Source: a virus
Virus record (IMG/VR): IMGVR_UViG_3300042387_000959
Span: 1 to 29,276 of that record
Direction: 5' to 3' (one strand)
Length of the DNA stretch: 29,276 bases
Shown here: positions 1 through 6,893 of the stretch, one piece after another
Layout of the letters: every line of letters begins with the position of its first letter
How positions within the stretch are numbered: the first letter of the stretch is position 1
Notes under the pieces: model-generated
What the model was told of the DNA's origin: nothing
Database searches by the model: none
The model's input: only the letters and a program-made list of their open reading frames with translations
Program-made: the position numbers and the translations under genes

Positions 1-561
1 ATACTTCTCAACAACTTCTTGGAAATCTAAATTCTCAACAAAGGTAATCTTATCCAAATGTGCTCTATATTCAGGATGTTTTAATTTATCCATAAAAATT
101 AGAACTTTACAACGATACTTACCTTTATAATCTGTATAGTTTGAAGTCTCAGGTTTAGAACCCGAAAAAACTTGTGTTAAAACATAAACATACTTAGCCG
201 CGATGTCAAAATTAGGTTCATCACCAATAACCAAATCATCATTAAAGACTTCTTTTTGGTATTTTTTAAACATTTCATTGTATTCAGGTGGAGTATTCTC
301 AACACCCACTTGTTGACATGGGTATTTTGCCAACTCTTCCCACATTCTGTCATATTGTAATGAACATTTGAAAAGGTTAGCGTTTAGTCGATTATAGTCA
401 TTATAAACAACAGTTTTTAAATTAGGGTAATCTTTTAAGTCCATATTAAAAAATACCCAGAACATACCTGAAAACCCCTCTACGTAGGTTTCTATGTCTT
501 TAGGGATAAATGGTTCTATCCAATTACCAATTCTTGCTTTTCCACCAATATATGATATCAT
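1..561 (-). CDS. dam: DNA adenine methylase (Dam/D12 class), 5' part only
   Basis: The frame is open from an ATG at 561 to the window edge, giving 187 codons with no stop, so the C-terminal part lies outside. The protein starts MISYIGGKARIGNWIEPFIP and continues with YVEGFSGMFWVFFN. This matches the opening of D12-class N6-adenine methyltransferases: a Tyr-x-Gly-Gly-Lys segment, then the motif I SAM-binding segment usually read as EPFxGxG, here EGFSGMF. The helical target-recognition region follows. The visible part ends just before the place where the catalytic DPPY motif would be expected, so catalysis cannot be judged. In phages such enzymes modify GATC-like sites, often to evade restriction. 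It is transcribed divergently from the small gene at 691. The family call is fairly strong; target specificity is unknown. Confidence 0.8.
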   Translation of the reverse strand, partial: MISYIGGKARIGNWIEPFIPKDIETYVEGFSGMFWVFFNMDLKDYPNLKTVVYNDYNRLNANLFKCSLQYDRMWEELAKYPCQQVGVENTPPEYNEMFKKYQKEVFNDDLVIGDEPNFDIAAKYVYVLTQVFSGSKPETSNYTDYKGKYRCKVLIFMDKLKHPEYRAHLDKITFVENLDFQEVVEKY

Positions 562-652
562 TCGTCTTTATTAAAGTGTGTTTAATTTGATTTACCAAAA
601 TATAAGTAAAAAAAACGGAAAAACGAAATGTTGTTCGGAAATTTTTAATAGG

Positions 653-681
653 TTGATAGTTATCTTATAATTGTGTATAAT
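653..681 (+). promoter_or_regulatory. Candidate rightward promoter in the divergent gap
   Basis: In the 129-bp gap between the methylase start (561) and the ATG at 691, TTGATA (653-658) is followed after 17 bp by TATAAT (676-681), a near-perfect sigma-70 arrangement. The -10 lies only 9 nt before the start codon, which would give an almost leaderless transcript. The segment TTGTGTATAATTT resembles sequences just upstream of the genes starting at 14513 and 17595. The DNA is very AT-rich, so a chance match is possible. Confidence 0.4.
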
Positions 682-690
682 TTAATTACT

Positions 691-855
691 ATGGCATGTT
701 CAAAATGTAAACAAAAATCAGAAATAGGTCAGATGACAAAAGAAGATATCAATACTATGGTTAAATCCATGGAAAAAGGGGTTACTTGGTTTGTTTTTAT
801 TTGGAGTCTATTTGCAGTATATGGGATATACTCCCTGATTATTAAATTTTTATGA
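691..855 (+). CDS. Small membrane protein with N-terminal CxxC
   Basis: A 54-aa protein starting MACSKCKQKSEIGQ. It has a Cys-x-x-Cys pair at residues 3-6, a short polar region, and one hydrophobic helix (about residues 30-51, VTWFVFIWSLFAVYGIYSLI). An in-frame GTG lies upstream at 673, but it falls within the candidate promoter, so the ATG at 691 is preferred. The stop overlaps the next start as ATGA (852-855), implying translational coupling. It is probably a single-pass inner-membrane protein with a cytoplasmic, possibly metal-binding N-terminus. Function is not recognised. Confidence 0.6.
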   Translation: MACSKCKQKSEIGQMTKEDINTMVKSMEKGVTWFVFIWSLFAVYGIYSLIIKFL

Positions 856-1490
856 AAAATGGAAAATACTTTATAGTTCTTTTCTGTAATAAGAAACGGG
901 TTAAGATACTTTATAGATGTCAAAAAAGAACGACCATCTACGAATATTGGCGCGAGTTTAAAACGCAACAAAAACCCAGATTTTTAAAGACCCAAGGTAG
1001 TAAAAGAAATAATGAAGTATTATATGAATTAGCGTTAGTGTTTCCAAATAATCGTTGGGCAACAAAAACGTTTGTTAAAGATAGTCTCGGTAGATTAATT
1101 GAGGCTAAAATGGAAAATGATAAACTTCGTATTAAAGAAATTATACCTTATTGGAAAGAAGAATTGATTTATGATTTCCAACAGAAAAAAAGAATACGTT
1201 ATCATGAAATGATTGACGAAATATTGAAGGTGACCGAAATTGGTCAGGTGTTTACTTTGAATAATAAATTGTTTATTCAAAATGATGACAATATTAAACT
1301 CTATGGTAATAAAAACCTAAAAGATACGGAAAGACTATTTGATTTGGTTAGAGAGGATTTACTCAAAAAGAAACGTGGTAATTTCATATTTGTTAAAGAT
1401 GTCACCACCTCCCAACGTAAACAACTTTATTCACTTTTAGAATCAAAAGGATTTAAGAGGACTGAACTTTTTCGGCACTATTCTTATTAA
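852..1490 (+). CDS. Unknown 212-aa phage protein
   Basis: This basic, soluble protein (MKNGKYFIVLFCNKKRVKIL...) begins with an ATG overlapping the stop of the upstream small gene. It contains many Lys, Arg and aromatic residues, has no signal peptide or membrane segment, and shows no motif I can place. Its first part (YWREFKTQQKPRFLKTQ) and last part (TSQRKQLYSLLESKGFKRTELF) are rich in Lys/Arg, consistent with nucleic-acid contact, though that is only a suggestion. Its 3' end overlaps the convergent minus-strand gene at 1453-1704 by 38 bp. The AT-rich third codon positions support it as a real gene. Confidence 0.65.
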   Translation: MKNGKYFIVLFCNKKRVKILYRCQKRTTIYEYWREFKTQQKPRFLKTQGSKRNNEVLYELALVFPNNRWATKTFVKDSLGRLIEAKMENDKLRIKEIIPYWKEELIYDFQQKKRIRYHEMIDEILKVTEIGQVFTLNNKLFIQNDDNIKLYGNKNLKDTERLFDLVREDLLKKKRGNFIFVKDVTTSQRKQLYSLLESKGFKRTELFRHYSY

Positions 1491-1704
1491 AAATAATATC
1501 AACAGTACCAATTTTTATTGTGAATGTTTTCGGTAAAGTACCTGAAGTTTTATTTTGTTTCCTATTGACATAACTGAACACATCAATATAATCTTGGTCG
1601 TTTAACTCAAATACCATTGTACTATTTGTCGCATTAAGGTTAACCTTTTCAATTAAATCCGTTATAATTGCCAATTGATTTATTAAATCACCTTTTTTTT
1701 CCAT
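1453..1704 (-). CDS. Unknown 83-aa protein
   Basis: The protein begins MEKKGDLINQLAIITDLIEK and contains an acidic mixed segment (MVFELNDQDYIDVFSYVNRK) followed by a likely beta-rich end (KTFTIKIGTVDIIFNK). An upstream in-frame TTG at 1710 exists, but the ATG at 1704 is the simpler start. It overlaps the stop of the upstream small gene (1688) by 17 bp and ends 38 bp inside the convergent gene at 852-1490. No family is recognised. Length, codon use and tight packing suggest a small phage accessory protein. Confidence 0.5.
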   Translation of the reverse strand: MEKKGDLINQLAIITDLIEKVNLNATNSTMVFELNDQDYIDVFSYVNRKQNKTSGTLPKTFTIKIGTVDIIFNKNSAEKVQSS

Positions 1705-1804
1705 GACCAAATATCATTAATATTTTTGTAAAAAAACTTATTTTCTTTTTTTCGGGAACTTTGAACATTTCTTTTTTATCGAGACTTTTAATGTCATCAA
1801 TCAT
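1688..1804 (-). CDS. Unknown small basic protein (38 aa, start debatable)
   Basis: The chosen product begins MIDDIKSLDKKEMFKV and ends in a hydrophobic, Lys-rich tail (FFTKILMIFGHGKKR). The open frame reaches an earlier ATG at 1891, which would give 67 aa. Between 1891 and 1804, however, this frame has unusually G/C-rich third codon positions, while the overlapping gene at 1797-2249 keeps AT-rich ones. That makes the upstream part look like a shadow. The ATG at 1804 gives a compact 8-bp overlap with the stop of the preceding gene. The product could bind membranes, but no function is recognised. Confidence 0.4.
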   Translation of the reverse strand: MIDDIKSLDKKEMFKVPEKKKISFFTKILMIFGHGKKR

Positions 1805-2249
1805 TTTGTTCTTGTGTTTCTGTATCTCCACTTCGTCCCTCTTCAATTCCTTGTCCAACCAGTTTAACCCCTGTTGTATTCTCTTGTCCATTTTCTATAA
1901 ATGATAATTCTTTTAACTTATCTAAAGATTCGTGTTGGAATAAAAACTCCAACTCTTTAATTTTTGATTGTAGTAGTTTTTGTTTTTCTTCGTGTTCCTT
2001 ATTGATTTTTACAATCTCCTTTGCACATGAAAAAACAATCTCATATCCATCTGATGTTGCGTTACCAATTAAAGAAACTAAAGTAAATTTTTCGCTCTTA
2101 TCCTGTACCTTAGTTTTAACAGATTTGTACGGGGTAACAATAGTTTCAAATTTCCAAGTTACCGGTAATTTAATATCTAAACTAACATTATTGTCAATTT
2201 CTCTTAATGAGAAAAAATATGGTCTTAAAGTTCTTATATTATCAAACAT
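1797..2249 (-). CDS. Unknown 150-aa protein with coiled-coil segment
   Basis: It starts MFDNIRTLRPYFFSLREIDN. The first ~85 residues look like a small beta-rich domain (VSLDIKLPVTWKFETIVTPY, then FTLVSLIGNATSDGYEIVF). Next comes a charged helix likely to form a coiled coil (IVKINKEHEEKQKLLQSK), and the end is a polar disordered tail (GIEEGRSGDTETQEQND). Neighbours on the same strand are small unknown phage genes; the start lies 2 bp from the stop of the upstream membrane-protein gene. No family recognised. Confidence 0.6.
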   Translation of the reverse strand: MFDNIRTLRPYFFSLREIDNNVSLDIKLPVTWKFETIVTPYKSVKTKVQDKSEKFTLVSLIGNATSDGYEIVFSCAKEIVKINKEHEEKQKLLQSKIKELEFLFQHESLDKLKELSFIENGQENTTGVKLVGQGIEEGRSGDTETQEQND

Positions 2250-2251
2250 AA

Positions 2252-2434
2252 TTATACTATTAAACTTGTTATTATGTACGATAATGACAAGTAAAGAAAA
2301 ACTTCATTCACTTTACTTATTTTCATTGGTACGGGTTCTTCTTGAAATAGTTTCAATATAAATTCAAATATGAATCTTAATGAGAAAACTACACTTAAAA
2401 TCAAAAAGAAGATTTTTATTTCATTAATCATCAT
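2252..2434 (-). CDS. Small membrane protein (60 aa)
   Basis: MMINEIKIFFLILSVVFSLR opens with a strongly hydrophobic helix (about residues 7-31). A short polar loop containing EEPVPMKISK follows, then a second hydrophobic stretch (about 45-60, VFLYLSLSYIITSLIV). It is probably a two-pass inner-membrane protein. Its start overlaps the end of the upstream histone-like gene by 11 bp, so both probably share one transcript. Function unknown. Confidence 0.5.
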   Translation of the reverse strand: MMINEIKIFFLILSVVFSLRFIFEFILKLFQEEPVPMKISKVNEVFLYLSLSYIITSLIV

Positions 2435-2606
2435 GATTTTTTATTTCTTTTAAAATTTCTTTTCTATAAATGGGAATTAATTCCTTAATTTCTTGTGCAT
2501 ACTTTCTTGCACGTATAGAAGCACTCCTATTCCCTTTTTCATGTACTTTAGTGGTGTCAACGGACATCTTCTCCACCAAGTCTTTTATTCTCTTTAGCGT
2601 TTCCAT
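2424..2606 (-). CDS. Histone H1-like (Hc1-type) DNA-binding protein
   Basis: This 60-aa protein (METLKRIKDLVEKMSVDTTK...) has the pattern of the short Bacteroidetes histone H1/Hc1-like proteins: an N-terminal helix, then HEKGNRSASIRARKYAQEIK, then ELIPIYRKEILKEIKN. The KGN-x-x-A-x-x-R-x-RK core and the following Q-E-I-K-x-L are the features I recall for that family. It lacks the long Lys/Ala-rich tail of chlamydial Hc1. It may bind or compact DNA during infection or packaging, or interfere with host nucleoid proteins; that role is inferred. It overlaps the next gene downstream by 11 bp. Confidence 0.65.
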   Translation of the reverse strand: METLKRIKDLVEKMSVDTTKVHEKGNRSASIRARKYAQEIKELIPIYRKEILKEIKNHDD

Positions 2607-2643
2607 TATTGTTTGTTTTTGATACTAATATACGGAATAAATT

Positions 2644-3099
2644 CTACTTTTTCAAGTTTTGTTCCAACAATTTATAAACTTCAGTTAGTACATCAAGTTC
2701 AGACCTTGATTTTTTATAACTAAAATCAAAAAGTTTATAAAAATATTCACCTATCCGGGTTTGTTTACCGTCTAATTTGGTTAAATAATACGCCTCAAAG
2801 AAAAAGTTCCAAAAGTATTCGTAATGGTTACCTTTATCCTTGAAATAAATCTTTTCTCTATTAAAATTTTCGATTGTTTTGTTCCAGCACCAACTAAAAT
2901 GGTTTCTCTGGTCTGTCTCGTTATATAAGACATCGGGTCCTAAATATGTTTCGTCAATCAACCCATATAACGAAGAAAGAAAGTCGTAGAATAACTCGAC
3001 TTTCTCCCTGTGTATATTGTAAGCCCTATACCAAATATCTATTTGGTGTTTGTACTTGTCTGAAATATCAAACTCATTATAATTTTTTCTGTTTTCCAT
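2644..3099 (-). CDS. Unknown 151-aa phage protein
   Basis: MENRKNYNEFDISDKYKHQI starts a helical, aromatic-rich, soluble protein. Distinct segments are NHFSWCWNKTIENFNREKIY, YEYFWNFFFEAYYLTK and a C-terminal SRSELDVLTEVYKLLEQN. There is no signal peptide or transmembrane helix. I have an impression of similar sequences in other uncultured tailed phages, near structural genes, but cannot name a family. It stands alone between short gaps (2607-2643 and 3100-3146). The upstream gap contains the inverted arms CCTTAT...ATAAGG at 3104-3123, which may be a weak terminator or operator. Confidence 0.6.
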   Translation of the reverse strand: MENRKNYNEFDISDKYKHQIDIWYRAYNIHREKVELFYDFLSSLYGLIDETYLGPDVLYNETDQRNHFSWCWNKTIENFNREKIYFKDKGNHYEYFWNFFFEAYYLTKLDGKQTRIGEYFYKLFDFSYKKSRSELDVLTEVYKLLEQNLKK

Positions 3100-3146
3100 A
3101 ATTCCTTATTTTAAAATATAAGGATAAAAGAAATTAAAAAAAAGAA

Positions 3147-4727
3147 TTACTGAGTTTTTTCATCATATCCGTACATTTTCTTCATTCTTTTGATTTCCTC
3201 TTCCAAAATTGAAGACATGTTCGTTTTTGATTCTTTAACGATAACAACCCTTTCAGGAGATTTCCAAGAGTGACCCCAACTAATTACTGAATCTTTAGAT
3301 TGTTTCTCTTTTTTTCTTAACGCAGTTTTTGCTATTTTTTCACCTGTTTTAGATGGGATAACATTCGCAGCATCTTGTGAGTTACCCATTTTAGGGTCGC
3401 CCTCTAACGCCATTTTTAATCTTTTTTTGAATCCTTCAGAAGGTTCTTGGTCATAATCTAAATCAGCCAATGTACCACCTCTATTATCATCAAAATATTC
3501 ATCTTGTTCAGGTGTTGCATTTATCGCCATTTTTTCACCTTTACCGTTTTGTTTTGGGAATTCTGGATTGTCTGCTCCGTCAAAAGATGAATATTTTTTA
3601 AGTTTACCTTCAACCTCTTTCATGTAATCATCATTTTCTTTCTTAGAAGCCTTTTGTGCTCTTTTTGTAACATCGATACCAGGAACGGATTCTGAAACCA
3701 TTCTTGAAATCATATTTACCATTTCACTTTCGGTTAATCTTAATGTTCTCTTTTTAGATTCGTACATCATTTTACCACACTCGTTACATGTTGTTCCTTC
3801 TTCATTCATTCCACCGCCACACTCAGAACACATACCTTTGTTTTCCTTCATTTCACTATCTTTACCACTTGAAGTTGAATATGAATCGTATTCACTACTT
3901 GTTGAATTATCTTCTTTATTCATACGGTTATCTTTAACTGAATTAACCATTTGAATTTCGTTATCGTTCCAATCATCTATTTCTCCGTCCGTGGTACTGC
4001 CTGTAGTTTCGTATTCGTTTCCGTCTTCATCTGACCCCATTAATATAATTTCATCATTGTGACCTCCACCATCAAGATTTCTTTCCATTGCCTCATAGTC
4101 ATACCAAACAATGGTTTTTCCATTATATTCCGATGTTACTGGGTTACCGTCAAATGTTTTAAGCTCATTAATGGAAGTTAAATCTTCACTTTCTTCCATT
4201 TTTTGTGACTTACCTTCTTTTTTGTTTCTCAACATTTCAAAGTCTTTTGCGTTGATTTTACCATTATCATCCATGTCAATTTCATCTCGACCATCACCAA
4301 ATTCTTCTTCTTCAAGTTGTTTCCAAGATTCATTAACATCATGTGTTTCCCCGTTAAGTTTGAACTCTTTTAATCCCTTTTCTTTAGCGTCCATAACGGC
4401 GTTTGCGAAATTTTTAACTTTATTTGTTTCCATTGTTTTGTTTTCTTTTACTTCTAATTTTTCTCCCATCTTATCTAATTCATCAATCATATCAGATGGT
4501 GAGTTATATTTTTTCTTTTCAATTATGAATTCCTTTTCCGGATGTTTCTTCTTATAAATATCCAAATGTGACATTGCCTCATCTTTATTTTCAAAAGTTT
4601 CAATAGGTTCTCCATCACATATAATGTGATAAACCTCATCTACTTCTTTATTTTCTCTTAGAATGGTTTTTTTAACCTCATCAAAAAGAGATTCGTTAAT
4701 TATGTTTTGGATATCCGTGGACTTCAT
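3147..4727 (-). CDS. Large acidic protein with EF-hand-like loop and zinc ribbon; possible virion protein
   Basis: The 526-aa protein is strongly charged and mostly low-complexity, so largely disordered. Visible elements are an N-terminal segment (residues 1-90) with VDEVYHIICDGEPIETFENK; an EF-hand-type loop at about 151-162 (DMDDNGKINAKD) fitting DxDxNGxIxxxD; a zinc ribbon at about 300-317 with two CxxC pairs (C300, C303, C314, C317); then LRLTESEMVNMI at about 329-340, resembling short motifs I associate with phage virion proteins. The C-terminal third is Lys/Asp-rich and ends in a helix (LEEEIKRMKKMYGYDE). Neighbours 4732-6105 carry similar charged segments, so a scaffold or internal virion role is plausible but unproven. 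Confidence 0.65.
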   Translation of the reverse strand: MKSTDIQNIINESLFDEVKKTILRENKEVDEVYHIICDGEPIETFENKDEAMSHLDIYKKKHPEKEFIIEKKKYNSPSDMIDELDKMGEKLEVKENKTMETNKVKNFANAVMDAKEKGLKEFKLNGETHDVNESWKQLEEEEFGDGRDEIDMDDNGKINAKDFEMLRNKKEGKSQKMEESEDLTSINELKTFDGNPVTSEYNGKTIVWYDYEAMERNLDGGGHNDEIILMGSDEDGNEYETTGSTTDGEIDDWNDNEIQMVNSVKDNRMNKEDNSTSSEYDSYSTSSGKDSEMKENKGMCSECGGGMNEEGTTCNECGKMMYESKKRTLRLTESEMVNMISRMVSESVPGIDVTKRAQKASKKENDDYMKEVEGKLKKYSSFDGADNPEFPKQNGKGEKMAINATPEQDEYFDDNRGGTLADLDYDQEPSEGFKKRLKMALEGDPKMGNSQDAANVIPSKTGEKIAKTALRKKEKQSKDSVISWGHSWKSPERVVIVKESKTNMSSILEEEIKRMKKMYGYDEKTQ

Positions 4728-4731
4728 ATTA

Positions 4732-5340
4732 TTATATAAATATCTTCTTTATTTCATTTATCACTACCTTTTCCATTTCTGAATATGGTATTCCGTATTT
4801 TTTAGAAACTTCTTGAACTGATTCCTTTAATCCCTCAACTTCGTAGAATTCTATTGAGCCAGTATTTCCTTGGTTACAGTATGGAAATTTCTTACATTTT
4901 TCCTTAACTTTAACATAAACACCACCGGGGCCACCCCATTTAGGGAAGTTTTTATCTTTAACCGCTCTACTTTGCATTACACTCTTAGGTCCATTTACTT
5001 TAAGTGGATTTTTACTTCCATCCCCAAATGGGACATCATAACTTCCCGGGTCACCGGCGGTTATTTCATTAATATCGGTTTCAGGAAAATTATGGATTTT
5101 ATTTATCTTTCTTTTAATTGTGTTACCACCACTAAGAGCATTTCCTCCCTCAAATGAACCAGACGAATCACCTCCCGTTTCTTTTACTTCAATTTTATTT
5201 TCCTTTGATAAGTGATTATCAATCCATTTTTGTATTTCATGGACATTTGGTGCATACTCCTTACCTTTAGATTTTGTTATATTCTTGTGAGCTAGATTAA
5301 TTAGTCTCTTTGATTCTTCTTCAGATGGATTTTTTTTCAT
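4732..5340 (-). CDS. Unknown 202-aa protein, Gly/Lys-rich
   Basis: The ATG at 5340 is preferred over the upstream 5370 start because it forms a TAATG stop/start overlap with the preceding gene. The N-terminus (MKKNPSEEESKRLINLAHKN) looks helical. A Gly/Ser-rich stretch follows (GGDSSGSFEGGNALSGGN), then a Gly/Pro-rich region with FPKWGGPGGVYVKVKEKC and FPYCNQG, and the end is amphipathic (YSEMEKVVINEIKKIF). Three cysteines sit in the last third. No family is recognised. The position within a run of likely virion genes suggests a structural or assembly role. Confidence 0.6.
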   Translation of the reverse strand: MKKNPSEEESKRLINLAHKNITKSKGKEYAPNVHEIQKWIDNHLSKENKIEVKETGGDSSGSFEGGNALSGGNTIKRKINKIHNFPETDINEITAGDPGSYDVPFGDGSKNPLKVNGPKSVMQSRAVKDKNFPKWGGPGGVYVKVKEKCKKFPYCNQGNTGSIEFYEVEGLKESVQEVSKKYGIPYSEMEKVVINEIKKIFI

Positions 5341-5579
5341 TACTTTACACTTTTTAAAGAAGTTTCCCAAAACGATTTACGTTGCCATAAAGTTTTGAAT
5401 AATTCAACTACTACTTTAGTTGATAAGTCGACAATTTTATCGTCAATTGTTTTTGTACCAAGTTCTTTTTGAATCATTTTCATTACAATATTGTGAGCCT
5501 GCGTGCTCTCCAAGAAATCTTTCATTTCTTTTCTTGTAATTTTCTCAATTTCTTTGATATCAGTATTAGATAAAGCCAT
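5340..5579 (-). CDS. Conserved-looking small phage protein (79 aa)
   Basis: MALSNTDIKEIEKITRKEMK begins a mainly helical, charged protein. A middle segment (MIQKELGTKTIDDKIVDLST) leads to a C-terminal aromatic end (LWQRKSFWETSLKSVK). I have the impression that proteins with this N-terminus and a terminal Trp-x-x-[RK]-S-x-W motif recur among virion genes of T4-like phages from uncultured hosts, but cannot verify it here. It sits 1 bp from the stop/start junction with its upstream neighbour (5581) and shares a TAATG overlap with the downstream gene, so it is tightly coupled in the operon. Confidence 0.6.
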   Translation of the reverse strand: MALSNTDIKEIEKITRKEMKDFLESTQAHNIVMKMIQKELGTKTIDDKIVDLSTKVVVELFKTLWQRKSFWETSLKSVK

Positions 5580-5580
5580 A

Positions 5581-6105
5581 TTAACTGGTTCTTCTTGTTC
5601 TTAACAATGGTTCCATTGCGGTTATGAATGTTGGTTTAAACTTCAATAGTTTACTTAACATATCTAAAGTTTCTTGTTCAATGTTTAACATATCACTATT
5701 GATATATAAACCACTTTCCTCACCAACAATAAATGTAAAACTTATTTCAGTTTCCGTCATATTACCATCTAATCTTATTTGATTTTCATCAATGGTTATA
5801 CCCGGGTCTAATTCCGCTAATTGTGAAACTTGTTGTCTGAATGAATCAATAAACTGACTTATTGAACTTTTTTCCTCATCTTTTAATTTAACGTCTTCTT
5901 GGTCTGTAGAAAGTATTTTTACTTCTACGTCATTGATAACCTCAACGTTGTCAAATTGTTCCTTTGATGAGTCTAATGAGGGTTCTTCACCTGTTTCGAT
6001 GTCCTCGTTTAATGTTTTCTTTGTAATATTTTTTGATTCATTAAGGTTTCTCAATGTATTTAACATTCCCTTAATTTGGTCATATTCTGATTTGTTCTTG
6101 TTCAT
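5581..6105 (-). CDS. Unknown acidic protein, probably structural
   Basis: The 174-aa protein starts MNKNKSEYDQIKGMLNTLRN, followed by an acidic, flexible segment. From about residue 75 it looks ordered: a helix (SSISQFIDSFRQQVSQLAEL), then beta-rich ITIDENQIRLDGN and EISFTFIVGEESGLYINSDM, then a helix (ETLDMLSKLLKFKPTFIT). No catalytic motif is visible. It overlaps the end of the amidase-fold gene by 26 bp and abuts the 79-aa gene. The context of likely virion proteins supports a structural role, but no family is recognised. Confidence 0.6.
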   Translation of the reverse strand: MNKNKSEYDQIKGMLNTLRNLNESKNITKKTLNEDIETGEEPSLDSSKEQFDNVEVINDVEVKILSTDQEDVKLKDEEKSSISQFIDSFRQQVSQLAELDPGITIDENQIRLDGNMTETEISFTFIVGEESGLYINSDMLNIEQETLDMLSKLLKFKPTFITAMEPLLRTRRTS

Positions 6106-6700
6106 CTTTAAAAAGTTGTATAAAATTGAATGATGGGTTTATATCTGTATAAATATTTGAAAAATTAGATTTACATACAACTCCATTGAATTTTATTGCA
6201 TTTTCAAAGAATCCTTGAGTTTTAACTGATTTTTTTGGTATATTGTGTTTATCACAAAGTAAATCACATAGTTGTGATAATGACCTCATTTGGGAATCAG
6301 TATACTTATCCCAAAAGTAATAATTCCTCCACCCTTGGGTGTGAGGTTCTGACCTATATATGTCACCTATCCAATTAGTTAAAAATCCCGTAATGGTGTT
6401 TTTATTTAACCATCCGAGATTTTCAATTGCAATTTTTATAAACTGTTTATCGATTTGAGGGTCATCAAAAGTATTTGAATAATTATTTGTATCAAATATT
6501 TGGTAAACCGTACCTAATTTAGTAATAATGAAGTGTGGTACTTGACTGTATTTTTCATTATTCCTATATTTTATTTTACCAATAAAATCATCCGCTCTTC
6601 TTGATGTATCATATAGTAGAATCTGTGTTTTTTTAGACTTTCTACGAGTAATGTTAAGATTTTTACTATCTAAATTTTCTACGTTGTGTATTTCCAACAT
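6080..6700 (-). CDS. Amidase-fold (Amidase_2/T7 lysozyme-like) protein, probably catalytically degenerate
   Basis: The 206-aa protein resembles phage N-acetylmuramoyl-L-alanine amidases in order and spacing: QVPHFIITKLGTVYQIFDTN (about 53-72), FIKIAIENLGWL (about 87-98), LTNWIGDIYRS, YTDSQMRSLSQLCDLLCDKH (about 133-152) and a C-terminal YTDINPSFNF. The Zn ligands of active members seem absent. The early 'LHHT'-type histidine is replaced in QILLYDTSR (about 27-34), and the late 'GHN/GHD' position reads SVKTQG. H56 in PHF may remain. It may therefore be a structural or peptidoglycan-binding virion protein rather than an endolysin. No signal peptide. Its start lies inside the -1-frame extension of the gene upstream. 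Confidence 0.55.
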   Translation of the reverse strand: MLEIHNVENLDSKNLNITRRKSKKTQILLYDTSRRADDFIGKIKYRNNEKYSQVPHFIITKLGTVYQIFDTNNYSNTFDDPQIDKQFIKIAIENLGWLNKNTITGFLTNWIGDIYRSEPHTQGWRNYYFWDKYTDSQMRSLSQLCDLLCDKHNIPKKSVKTQGFFENAIKFNGVVCKSNFSNIYTDINPSFNFIQLFKDEQEQIRI

Positions 6701-6893
6701 TCCTTATGAAATTTTTTCTCACTGCGGATGAAACTGATGATGGTATATCATTACCATCTTGTGTTAAATCTTGATTATCAATTGGTTCTTCTATGGTTTC
6801 AATATCATTTGTTTCCACCTGAGACTCCCCAATTTCCTCCAAACCATCTATTTGAGATGGTATTATTGGTATTAATAGTTCTTCTACTAATTT
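6666..6893 (-). other. -1-frame continuation of the Pro/Glu-rich membrane protein
   Basis: After the A10 run (plus-strand T at 6891-6900), the -1 frame reads K-LVEELLIPIIPSQIDGLEE, then IETIEEPIDNQDLTQDG, and ends VRKNFIRNVGNTQRRKFR with TAG at 6666-6668. It has AT-rich third codon positions, the same acidic Glu/Pro/Ile character as the upstream tail, and no internal ATG. It therefore reads best as a C-terminal extension reached by -1 frameshifting or polymerase slippage, or as one gene split by a homopolymer sequencing error. It fills a stretch that otherwise has no gene (6701-6886) and overlaps the amidase-fold gene by 35 bp. Confidence 0.6.

Noticed and set aside
1805-1891. Upstream 29-residue extension of the small gene at 1688-1804
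   Set aside because: Third codon positions in this frame are G/C-rich, unlike the genome, while the overlapping gene keeps normal ones; the extension is probably not translated.
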